From an archaeon (GTDB lineage: Archaea > Thermoproteota > Bathyarchaeia > TCS64): 6,569 bases of DNA. The stretch spans positions 1-6,569 of the forward strand of contig JAHLLU010000121.1 in NCBI GenBank assembly GCA_020444005.1, given 5' to 3'. Shown piece after piece: positions 1 through 4,436 of this stretch. The notes under the pieces are model-generated. The model was given only the letters and a program-made list of their open reading frames with translations. It ran no database searches and had not been told where the DNA came from. The first letter of the stretch is position 1. Every line of letters begins with the position of its first letter. A program made the position numbers and the translations under genes.

Positions 1-87
1 TGGGCAAAAGCCACCAAGCAAGAATTGTTATCTTTTGAGGAGCTTGGTCCAGAGAGCTTCAGGTTCCTCGTCAAGAGACAGAAGTAG
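1..87 (+). CDS. Possible C-terminal fragment of a protein cut by the window edge
   Basis: Frame 1 is open from the first base to a TAG at 85-87 and encodes 28 residues (ends SFRFLVKRQK). The composition (Glu, Lys, Leu, Phe) is protein-like, and the stop falls 17 bp inside the 3' end of the convergent rhodanese gene, a common arrangement for convergent archaeal genes. I do not recognise the protein, and 28 residues are too few to assign a family. It could equally be a chance open frame. The upstream sequence would decide it. Confidence 0.3.
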   Translation, partial: WAKATKQELLSFEELGPESFRFLVKRQK

Positions 88-496
88 ACTCAAGGGGGTA
101 TCCTTTCCTAGTCCACTCATCCGTTCCCCCTTTGAGGCTCTTAACATTACTGAAACCAACCTCTTGAAGAATATCCACAGCTACAAGGGACAATCCTCCC
201 CCCGGACACATGGTCACTATCTCTTTGTCCTTGAACTCATTTATCTCGTCTAGTCTCGATTCAAGTTCAAGCATGGGGATATGTTTGGCTCCGGGAAGGT
301 GGCTAGACTCGTATTCCGCCTCTGGGCGTACATCAATCAGTAATGCCGGTGGGTTTGACTCAAAGTGGTTATGCAGGTCATCAGTGGTTACTTCGCTCCA
401 TTCCTCGTTCTCATTTCCAGCGACATATCCAAGTACCTGAATCGTTTGTTTCCAGTATTTTAGCATAGGACGAATAACCCAGCTCAGTCTCGACAC
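71..496 (-). CDS. Single-domain rhodanese-like protein (paralog A)
   Basis: A single rhodanese domain, a family that moves sulfane sulfur via a persulfide on a catalytic Cys; probably cytoplasmic. Visible motifs are the LIDVRPEAEY strand/loop, the active-site loop CPGGGLSL with catalytic Cys97 (GTG numbering), and the C-terminal SLKGGTDEW...GYP signature. The loop fits CxxGxRS except that Leu replaces the usual Arg. I chose GTG 494-496 over the longer ATG at 506-508 for two reasons. A TATA-like box (518-525) is centred ~26 nt upstream of the GTG but only ~13 nt from the ATG. Starting at the GTG also aligns the KYWK motif at residues 13-16 exactly as in the neighbouring paralog. The ATG start would give 145 aa instead of 141. 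It lies just downstream of paralog B on the same strand. The physiological sulfur donor and acceptor cannot be told from sequence. Confidence 0.88.
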   Translation of the reverse strand: MSRLSWVIRPMLKYWKQTIQVLGYVAGNENEEWSEVTTDDLHNHFESNPPALLIDVRPEAEYESSHLPGAKHIPMLELESRLDEINEFKDKEIVTMCPGGGLSLVAVDILQEVGFSNVKSLKGGTDEWTRKGYPLESTSVS

Positions 497-517
497 CAAC
501 CCACCCATTTAGACTGG

Positions 518-525
518 ATTATAAA
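518..525 (-). promoter_or_regulatory. TATA box of rhodanese paralog A
   Basis: TTTATAAT on the minus strand lies in the short gap between the two rhodanese genes. Its centre is about 26 nt upstream of the GTG at 496, the usual archaeal TATA-to-start distance for a leaderless transcript. It suggests paralog A can be transcribed on its own as well as by readthrough from paralog B. Confidence 0.5.
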
Positions 526-535
526 TAAGTTAACA

Positions 536-955
536 TCAACCGGAGACAGTAGGGTAGCCTTTCTTGTGCCAAGCATCAGTGCCTCCCTTCAGGCTTTTGA
601 CGTTCTTGAAACCTGCTTCCTGCATTATATCAACAGCGGCTAAGGATAGTCCTCCTCCGGGGCACATTGTTACTATTTCTTTGTCTTTGTATTCTTCTAG
701 TTCGTCTAGTTTGGATTCTAGTTCCAGCATTGGGATTGATACTGCGTCTGGTATATGCCCGTATTTTGAGTCTCCTGTTCCATTATAGTCTGATTCTGGG
801 CGGATATCTATCATTAGTGGCGGTGTGTCTGAGTCGAGACGATTTTTCAGTTCATCAATAGTGATCTCTGGGTAACCATGTATGCCTAGAACCCATTTTA
901 CCAGAATCTTCCAGTATTTCCGCACCACTTGAAAGATTTCATCAGTCTCGGACAT
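536..955 (-). CDS. Single-domain rhodanese-like protein (paralog B)
   Basis: 139 residues with one rhodanese domain. It has the LMIDIRPESDY motif, an active-site loop CPGGGLSL with catalytic Cys98, and the conserved SLKGGTDAW...KKGYP tail. Like its neighbour it has Leu where classical rhodaneses have Arg in the CxxGxRS loop. Over the last 68 aligned residues I count about 53 identities with paralog A, while the N-terminal ~50 residues are much more divergent. Paralog B carries a roughly 6-residue insertion after the DY motif (near residues 59-66). The ATG at 953-955 is supported by a TATA-like box ~25 nt upstream. A GGGAG sits almost on top of the ATG and is too close to act as a normal ribosome binding site. 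It is divergent from the MDR gene and upstream of paralog A. Confidence 0.9.
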   Translation of the reverse strand: MSETDEIFQVVRKYWKILVKWVLGIHGYPEITIDELKNRLDSDTPPLMIDIRPESDYNGTGDSKYGHIPDAVSIPMLELESKLDELEEYKDKEIVTMCPGGGLSLAAVDIMQEAGFKNVKSLKGGTDAWHKKGYPTVSG

Positions 956-975
956 ACTCCCTAATTTGAACCGAG

Positions 976-983
976 TAATATAA
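976..983 (-). promoter_or_regulatory. TATA box of rhodanese paralog B
   Basis: TTATATTA on the minus strand is centred about 25 nt upstream of the ATG at 955, consistent with a leaderless transcript. It shares the ~100-bp divergent intergenic region with the plus-strand MDR promoter. Confidence 0.5.
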
Positions 984-1009
984 TGTTGAGTGCCCTGAAC
1001 TAAAGAATA

Positions 1010-1017
1010 TTATAAAA
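1010..1017 (+). promoter_or_regulatory. TATA box of the MDR oxidoreductase gene
   Basis: TTATAAAA is centred about 40 nt upstream of the TTG start at 1054, which predicts transcription starting near 1038-1040 and a leader of about 15 nt. That leader holds an AGGA (1044-1047) placed 6 nt from the TTG, so this gene appears to use a Shine-Dalgarno site, unlike the leaderless neighbours. Confidence 0.5.
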
Positions 1018-1024
1018 CAATCTC

Positions 1025-1046
1025 CCTGTTCCCCCAAAGGAACAGG
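1025..1046. promoter_or_regulatory. GC-rich perfect inverted repeat, candidate operator or RNA hairpin
   Basis: CCTGTTCC (1025-1032) and GGAACAGG (1039-1046) are perfect reverse complements separated by 6 bp. The dyad lies just downstream of the TATA box, across the predicted transcription start, and its right arm contains most of the AGGA ribosome binding site. A repressor bound here would block the MDR promoter. If transcription starts further upstream, the RNA hairpin would hide the ribosome binding site. No regulator gene is adjacent, so the ligand is unknown. Confidence 0.5.
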
Positions 1047-1053
1047 ATCACCA

Positions 1054-2022
1054 TTGAAAGCAGCAGTGTACGAAAAATATGGGCCACCAGAAGTAATACA
1101 AATCAAAGAAGTTGAGAAACCTGTACCTAAAGAAAACGAGATGCTAGTAAAAATTCACGCGACATCAATAAACTACGTCGATTGGCAAGTCTTAATTGGT
1201 GAATCAAAGTTCCTCCGATTAACCACAGGAGGACTCCAGAAACCAAAACAGAAGATTCTTGGAGATGATATTTCTGGAACGGTTGAAGCTGTAGGTGAAA
1301 AAATCACTCGTTTCAAACCCGGCGATGAGGTGTTTGGGTTATGCAATACTGGTGGATTCGCGGAGTACAGATGTGTTACTGAAGACTATTTTGTATCCAA
1401 GCCACCAAGCATGTCATTCGAGGAAGCGGCAGCCATACCAGAAGCCGCAATCCCAGCACTACTAGGTATTCGTGATAATGGTCAGGTAAAGTCGGGGCAA
1501 AAGGTATTGATCTGCGGCGCTTCAGGTGGTGTAGGCACATATGCTGTGCAGATTGCCAAGTCATATGATACTGAAGTCACTGGTGTTTGTAGCACAGGTA
1601 AAATCGATTATGTGCTTTCCATTGGGGCGGATCATGTAATTGATTATACAAAGGAAGATTTCTCCAAAAACAATGAGCGTTATGATCTGATTTTCGCTGC
1701 TGGTGGAGATCGCTCAATATTCGATTATAAACGGGCTCTAGCTCCAGAGGGTATCTACGTCTGTATTGGAGGCAGCTTATCCCAATACTTCCAAGCATTG
1801 CTTCTTGGACCATTGCTCTCATTGATGGGGAGCAAGAAAATGGGTGCAATGTTTGCACAACCCAAGACAGAAGATCTCCAGTTTCTTATAGAACTGTATG
1901 AAACAGGAAAACTAGTACCAGTGATAGATAGAATGTACTCATTGAGTAAGATAGTTGAGGCACTCCGTTATTATGGGGAAGGAAAAACCCGGGGAAAGAT
2001 TGTAATCACCATGGAACAATAA
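1054..2022 (+). CDS. MDR-family NAD(P)H oxidoreductase (quinone oxidoreductase / zinc-binding-dehydrogenase-like)
   Basis: 322 residues, a normal length for the quinone-oxidoreductase branch of the medium-chain dehydrogenase/reductase superfamily. Residues 1-125 form the GroES-like domain: MKAAVYEKYGPPEV start, INYVDW, and GDDISGTVEAVGEKITRFKPGDEVFG. The Rossmann domain follows, with the nucleotide-binding motif GASGGVGTYAVQ at 155-166 and GADHVIDY at 191-198. The C-terminus has the typical GKIVI ending. I see no catalytic-zinc Cys/His set, so a zinc-independent NADPH-dependent reduction of quinones or enones is more likely than alcohol oxidation. The substrate cannot be inferred. The start is TTG at 1054-1056, fixed by the family N-terminus and by AGGA 6 nt upstream. 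A broken paralog follows 10 bp after the stop. Confidence 0.9.
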   Translation: MKAAVYEKYGPPEVIQIKEVEKPVPKENEMLVKIHATSINYVDWQVLIGESKFLRLTTGGLQKPKQKILGDDISGTVEAVGEKITRFKPGDEVFGLCNTGGFAEYRCVTEDYFVSKPPSMSFEEAAAIPEAAIPALLGIRDNGQVKSGQKVLICGASGGVGTYAVQIAKSYDTEVTGVCSTGKIDYVLSIGADHVIDYTKEDFSKNNERYDLIFAAGGDRSIFDYKRALAPEGIYVCIGGSLSQYFQALLLGPLLSLMGSKKMGAMFAQPKTEDLQFLIELYETGKLVPVIDRMYSLSKIVEALRYYGEGKTRGKIVITMEQ

Positions 2023-2032
2023 GAAGGATATA

Positions 2033-2170
2033 ATGAGAGCCGCGATATACGAGGAATATGGACCGCCGGAAGTCCTTCAAATCCTGCCGGACCCGCCAAA
2101 AAATTATAGAAAAAAAAGTTTACTGCATCTGATAGATTTTCAATGCGTTCTTGTACAACACATGTTCTAG
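2033..2170 (+). pseudogene. Truncated N-terminal stub of a second MDR oxidoreductase
   Basis: ATG at 2033, preceded by AAGGAT, opens a 45-codon frame beginning MRAAIYEEYGPPEVLQI, which matches MKAAVYEKYGPPEVIQI of the intact gene just upstream. Similarity stops after about residue 23 (near position 2100). The frame then runs through A-rich sequence and antisense to the 3' end of the amidohydrolase gene until TAG at 2168-2170. It lacks the rest of the GroES-like domain and all of the Rossmann domain, so it cannot be an active MDR enzyme. Codon choice (GCC, GCG, CCG) differs from the intact copy, arguing for an old or horizontally acquired paralog rather than a fresh duplication. The break coincides with the T-tract terminator of the opposing operon. 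Confidence 0.65.
2098..2117 (-). terminator. T-tract terminator of the ECF S component-amidohydrolase operon
   Basis: Read on the minus strand just after the amidohydrolase stop there are eight T, a short break, then six T. This is the oligo-T form typical of archaeal intrinsic termination, with no GC stem needed. Confidence 0.6.
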
Positions 2171-2836
2171 TTGCTCTTCGTCAAGTCCAGATACCTTTAC
2201 CTTCGGTATCTCCCAACCCGGATGACCCAGAGGTGTATCACTGCCATACATCACTCGATCAACGCCGAGACGGTTGACAGCTTCCTTGATTTTGGTGTGC
2301 ATGGTCATACCAGCGGTGTCCACAACAATGTTAGGGTAGCTTTCTGCTACGTCTAGTGCTCCATTTATGTAGACTATGTGTCCATGTCCCATGTGAGCCA
2401 TTACTATGGTTACATCAGGATACCTGTCGGCTAATCGCTCAAAGCTCCAAGGTAGACTCCACGGAGGGTGCCCACTGTGGATCAAGACTGGTACATTATG
2501 TTTTGCCGCTACGTCCATTACCGGGTTTACTGCTTTGCTGTCTGGTAGAAAGTTATTGAACAAGGGGTTTAGTTTGACTCCTTTCAAACCCCACTCTGTG
2601 AGGGCTTTCTCAACAATTTCAGACGCCTCCGCTTCATGGGGGTTCACTCTTACAAGACCTGTGATGCGCTCTGGGTATTTTTCCACTGCTTCAATTGTCA
2701 GTGAGTTGGGTAGAGCCGATACTACCGCTTTCTCAATATCGTATTGATTCATTAACTCCACTAGTTGTTTATGGCTGATTGACTCCCCGAAAACCGCAAA
2801 TTCACCTAGATGCATATGCGCGTCTATTATCTTCAT
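2120..2836 (-). CDS. Metal-dependent amidohydrolase (amidohydrolase_2, PF04909-type TIM barrel)
   Basis: 238 residues from ATG 2834-2836. The metal ligands of the superfamily are visible in order: HxH at His7/His9 (DAHMHL), Lys88 (GVKLNP), His120 (LIHSG), His148 (MAHMG) and Asp200 (YGSDTP). The protein is slightly shorter than the usual 260-300 residues. Such enzymes hydrolyse C-N bonds or decarboxylate ring acids; the substrate is not readable here. The gene directly follows the ECF S component. A GTG at 2846-2848 overlaps the upstream stop by 1 nt and would add four residues. I prefer the ATG because GGTGA lies 5 nt upstream and the family normally begins MxIIDAHxH. Co-transcription suggests it processes the transported compound or a precursor. 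A T-tract follows the stop. Confidence 0.88.
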   Translation of the reverse strand: MKIIDAHMHLGEFAVFGESISHKQLVELMNQYDIEKAVVSALPNSLTIEAVEKYPERITGLVRVNPHEAEASEIVEKALTEWGLKGVKLNPLFNNFLPDSKAVNPVMDVAAKHNVPVLIHSGHPPWSLPWSFERLADRYPDVTIVMAHMGHGHIVYINGALDVAESYPNIVVDTAGMTMHTKIKEAVNRLGVDRVMYGSDTPLGHPGWEIPKVKVSGLDEEQLEHVLYKNALKIYQMQ

Positions 2837-2847
2837 CGCATTCACCA

Positions 2848-3381
2848 CTATGATAGATAGTTTCTCCCTATCTTTCTTCTGACCGCCTCTAGCGTCGCAA
2901 TTGTGAGTATTATCTCGAATATGCTTTTAATGGAAAGTGATGTCAAGTCGAAGAAGGCTGCTGAGCCATAAAGCAAGTAATCATAGATGAAGTAGCCTAT
3001 ATTCTTCCATAGGTGACCAGCTACCACTGCGATAATCGCATACTTTCTGATATTTTCACGCTTGTACGCTATTAGACCCAAGACATACCCCATTGACCCA
3101 CGTATTATCAGGCTAGCCGGTGCATACACCGAAAAACTGCTGCCCCAGAGCGGGTTCCATACATCAAAAAGCGTTGCTCCTACTCCGCAGGCAAAGGCTC
3201 CTACGACGGGTCCACATAGTATGGCACTGAGGAATGATACGAGGTTTCCCATATGCCATACTCCGAGGGGTGGTGGCATAGGTATGGATATTGATGTTGT
3301 GACATATACTAGCGCTGTGAAAACGCCCATGTAGGCTGTTCGTCTTGGGTTTATCTTGGTCTCTGTTTTTGCTTTCTGCAT
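2848..3381 (-). CDS. ECF transporter S component, substrate unknown
   Basis: A 177-residue membrane protein with about six hydrophobic segments (roughly 16-34, 44-57, 58-73, 86-106, 113-134, 150-168). It begins with a basic cytoplasmic N-terminus and ends with a basic tail. The WHMGNLVSFLSAILCGPVVG stretch and the following Gly-rich ...GVGATLFD segment are typical of the substrate-binding S subunits of energy-coupling-factor vitamin transporters. A later GYFIYDYLLYGSAA segment also fits that fold. It would pair with shared EcfA/EcfA' ATPases and EcfT, none of which are in this window, as expected for group II ECF systems. The start ATG 3379-3381 lies ~25 nt downstream of a TATA box. It is the first gene of an operon with an amidohydrolase. 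I cannot name the vitamin or metabolite. Confidence 0.82.
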   Translation of the reverse strand: MQKAKTETKINPRRTAYMGVFTALVYVTTSISIPMPPPLGVWHMGNLVSFLSAILCGPVVGAFACGVGATLFDVWNPLWGSSFSVYAPASLIIRGSMGYVLGLIAYKRENIRKYAIIAVVAGHLWKNIGYFIYDYLLYGSAAFFDLTSLSIKSIFEIILTIATLEAVRRKIGRNYLS

Positions 3382-3392
3382 TTAAGACCAAT

Positions 3393-3418
3393 TATATTAT
3401 AGATATAACTATAATATA
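3393..3418. promoter_or_regulatory. 26-bp dyad covering the ECF S component promoter
   Basis: TATATTATAG (3393-3402) and CTATAATATA (3409-3418) are perfect 10-bp inverted arms around a 6-bp centre that is itself nearly symmetric, giving 12 of 13 paired positions. The axis (3405.5) coincides with the centre of the minus-strand TATA element GTTATATC (3402-3409), which sits about 25 nt upstream of the ATG at 3381. A protein bound to this dyad would exclude TBP, so a repressor operator is the natural reading. AT-rich sequence raises the chance of accidental symmetry. Confidence 0.5.
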
Positions 3419-3450
3419 GTAGTTTTGTCTACACTATTATACGCCTGACA

Positions 3451-3462
3451 AACAAAGAAAAA
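3451..3462 (-). terminator. T-rich terminator after the TIGR04076 gene
   Basis: On the minus strand TTTTTCTTTGTT follows the TAA stop immediately, in the gap before the dyad and promoter of the ECF operon. It is the oligo-T type of archaeal terminator. Confidence 0.45.
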
Positions 3463-3774
3463 TTAATCATCAACACGTTGAATCTTGTAAATCACAGGCC
3501 TCAAACCATCATTACACGAACCAAGTGCTATACCTTGATCGTCTCCCGGCATATTACCACCCATCAACAGCATGCGAATATGAGGATAAATAGCCACCCA
3601 AGCACCACTGCAGAAACCTACAGGCATCTCTCCATCATGAACAATATACTCTTGTCCCTCATAGTGAATATTACATGGACCCATCCAATCCTGTTTCTCT
3701 ATAGGATAATCATCGCCAAACACCTCATCCGGGTGAAACATCCGCAAAACCGTGATACGCAGATCAGGAATCAT
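3463..3774 (-). CDS. TIGR04076 family protein, function unknown
   Basis: 103 residues, the full length for this small family. Its hallmarks are visible: LRITVLRMFHPDEVFG at the N-terminus, an early Cys34 (GPCNIHYEGQEYIV), MPVGFCSGAW with Cys55, the GGN motif, and the C-terminal CNDGLRPVIYKIQRV with Cys87. The three conserved cysteines suggest metal or redox chemistry, but the family has no established biochemical function that I know of. The ATG at 3772-3774 has a TATA element (3798-3804) about 27 nt upstream, implying a leaderless mRNA. It is divergent from the small alpha/beta protein gene at 3860, with 85 bp between the starts. Confidence 0.88.
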   Translation of the reverse strand: MIPDLRITVLRMFHPDEVFGDDYPIEKQDWMGPCNIHYEGQEYIVHDGEMPVGFCSGAWVAIYPHIRMLLMGGNMPGDDQGIALGSCNDGLRPVIYKIQRVDD

Positions 3775-3797
3775 ACTAGTCCAAACCTATAAAAACA

Positions 3798-3804
3798 CTA
3801 TAAA
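3798..3804 (-). promoter_or_regulatory. TATA box of the TIGR04076 gene
   Basis: TTTATAG on the minus strand is centred about 27 nt upstream of the ATG at 3774. An identical heptamer lies 11 bp closer to the gene (3787-3793), so the element is duplicated about one helical turn apart. Only the distal copy has leaderless spacing. Confidence 0.45.
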
Positions 3805-3831
3805 TCCTTCCAGTAACCAATTTTTTCTACA

Positions 3832-3839
3832 TTTATAAA
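3832..3839 (+). promoter_or_regulatory. TATA box of the 138-residue protein gene
   Basis: TTTATAAA is centred about 25 nt upstream of the ATG at 3860, the clearest leaderless archaeal promoter in the window. The 12-mer AACCAATTTTTT (3815-3826) just upstream recurs exactly ahead of sufC (4343-4354). Confidence 0.6.
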
Positions 3840-3859
3840 CTATCATTACCCACTAAACC

Positions 3860-4276
3860 ATGAGCAAAATGAAAACATACATCAAACTAGAAGCAAAAGA
3901 CAAAGAACCAGCACTCAAAGCACTCAGAAAACTCGCAATCGACATGCCCAAAGTCTGCATCATGGACACAGGCTTGGCTGAATCACTAGGCATTGACGTA
4001 GCCCAAGGCAGCGGACCAGGCGGAATCTCAGGCGCTGGAGGCGGAGGAAGCCTCGACAGCATCGAAATGATCATGAGCTACTTCGGCGGACCAGGTGACA
4101 TCACTAGGGAACGCTGTGATACCATAGTAAGCACCTCAGAGACAGACCTTGGCGAATACGATTTTGTATATGAATGGTTGGAGAAACCAATGAAAGCACA
4201 GTTAGATAAACTAGCAGTAGATATAGCAAAAGTCTTGAAGCCTACTGGCGCAAAATACACCATCCATAACAAGTAA
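3860..4276 (+). CDS. Unrecognised small alpha/beta protein with a Gly-rich insert
   Basis: 138 residues; I do not recognise the family. It reads as two beta-alpha-beta units: KTYIKLEAK, a Lys/Ala/Leu helix at 15-28 and KVCIMDT (31-37); then YDFVYEWLEK (100-109), a helix at 111-127 and AKYTIHNK (131-138). That order resembles the ferredoxin-like fold of RAM/ACT-type small-molecule sensor domains, but this is inference from pattern only. Between the halves lie a glycine-rich stretch (50-63, GSGPGGISGAGGGG), an amphipathic helix and YFGGPGD (74-80). There are two cysteines (33, 86) and no signal peptide or membrane segment. Start at ATG 3860 is supported by a TATA box 25 nt upstream. It is followed by a T-tract and then the suf operon on the same strand. 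Confidence 0.75.
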   Translation: MSKMKTYIKLEAKDKEPALKALRKLAIDMPKVCIMDTGLAESLGIDVAQGSGPGGISGAGGGGSLDSIEMIMSYFGGPGDITRERCDTIVSTSETDLGEYDFVYEWLEKPMKAQLDKLAVDIAKVLKPTGAKYTIHNK

Positions 4277-4282
4277 CGCTAC

Positions 4283-4294
4283 TTTCCTTTTTTC
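4283..4294 (+). terminator. T-rich terminator after the 138-residue protein gene
   Basis: TTTCCTTTTTTC begins 7 nt after the TAA stop, an oligo-T archaeal terminator. It suggests the small protein gene and suf are separate transcription units. Confidence 0.5.
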
Positions 4295-4314
4295 ATAAAA
4301 TACACGCCGTTAGA

Positions 4315-4341
4315 TACAATAATTGTAAATCTATTATTTAC
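4315..4341. promoter_or_regulatory. Overlapping inverted repeats upstream of sufC
   Basis: TACAAT-A-ATTGTA (4315-4327) is a perfect 13-bp palindrome. Its right edge overlaps a second dyad, GTAAAT-CTATT-ATTTAC (4325-4341). A 10-bp direct repeat TTAGATACAA flanks the region at 4310-4319 and 4402-4411. These lie 40-70 bp ahead of the likely sufC TATA box and could bind a regulator of Fe-S biogenesis. The AT-rich background makes chance occurrence possible. Confidence 0.3.
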
Positions 4342-4380
4342 CAACCAATTTTTTAATAAAACTGAAAACCGTCAGATTGA

Positions 4381-4388
4381 ATATAAAC
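4381..4388 (+). promoter_or_regulatory. Likely TATA box of the sufCB operon
   Basis: ATATAAAC is centred ~52 nt before the TTG start, predicting transcription from about 4410 and a leader of about 27 nt. That leader carries GAGGT (4425-4429), 7 nt from the TTG, a good Shine-Dalgarno spacing that decides the non-ATG start. An alternative TATA-like TTAATAAA lies further upstream near 4353-4360. Confidence 0.4.
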
Positions 4389-4436
4389 CGCGACGTATGG
4401 TTTAGATACAAGTTATAGATTATTGAGGTTTTTCGA

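Noticed and set aside
1043..1052. Resemblance of AGGATCACC before the MDR start to the 16S rRNA 3' end
   Set aside because: It is the same sense as the rRNA tail, not complementary to it, so apart from the AGGA core it would not act as a Shine-Dalgarno site. A nine-base match is not evidence of an rRNA fragment.
1398..1412. Short similarity between the left window edge (gccaccaagca near 10-20) and a segment inside the MDR gene
   Set aside because: Only about a dozen bases match and the reading frames differ (ATKQE versus KPPSM), so this is most likely coincidence, not a repeat or attachment site.
3062..3334. Plus-strand open frame of 90 codons inside the ECF S component gene
   Set aside because: It is antisense to transmembrane coding sequence, with no ribosome binding site and no family resemblance.
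3478..3792. Plus-strand open frame of 104 codons opposite the TIGR04076 gene
   Set aside because: The opposite strand encodes a recognisable full-length family member with conserved cysteines, so this frame is a shadow.
3787..3804. Two CTATAAA copies 11 bp apart considered as a repeat operator
   Set aside because: They are short, AT-rich and TATA-like. A duplicated TATA element explains them without a specific regulator.
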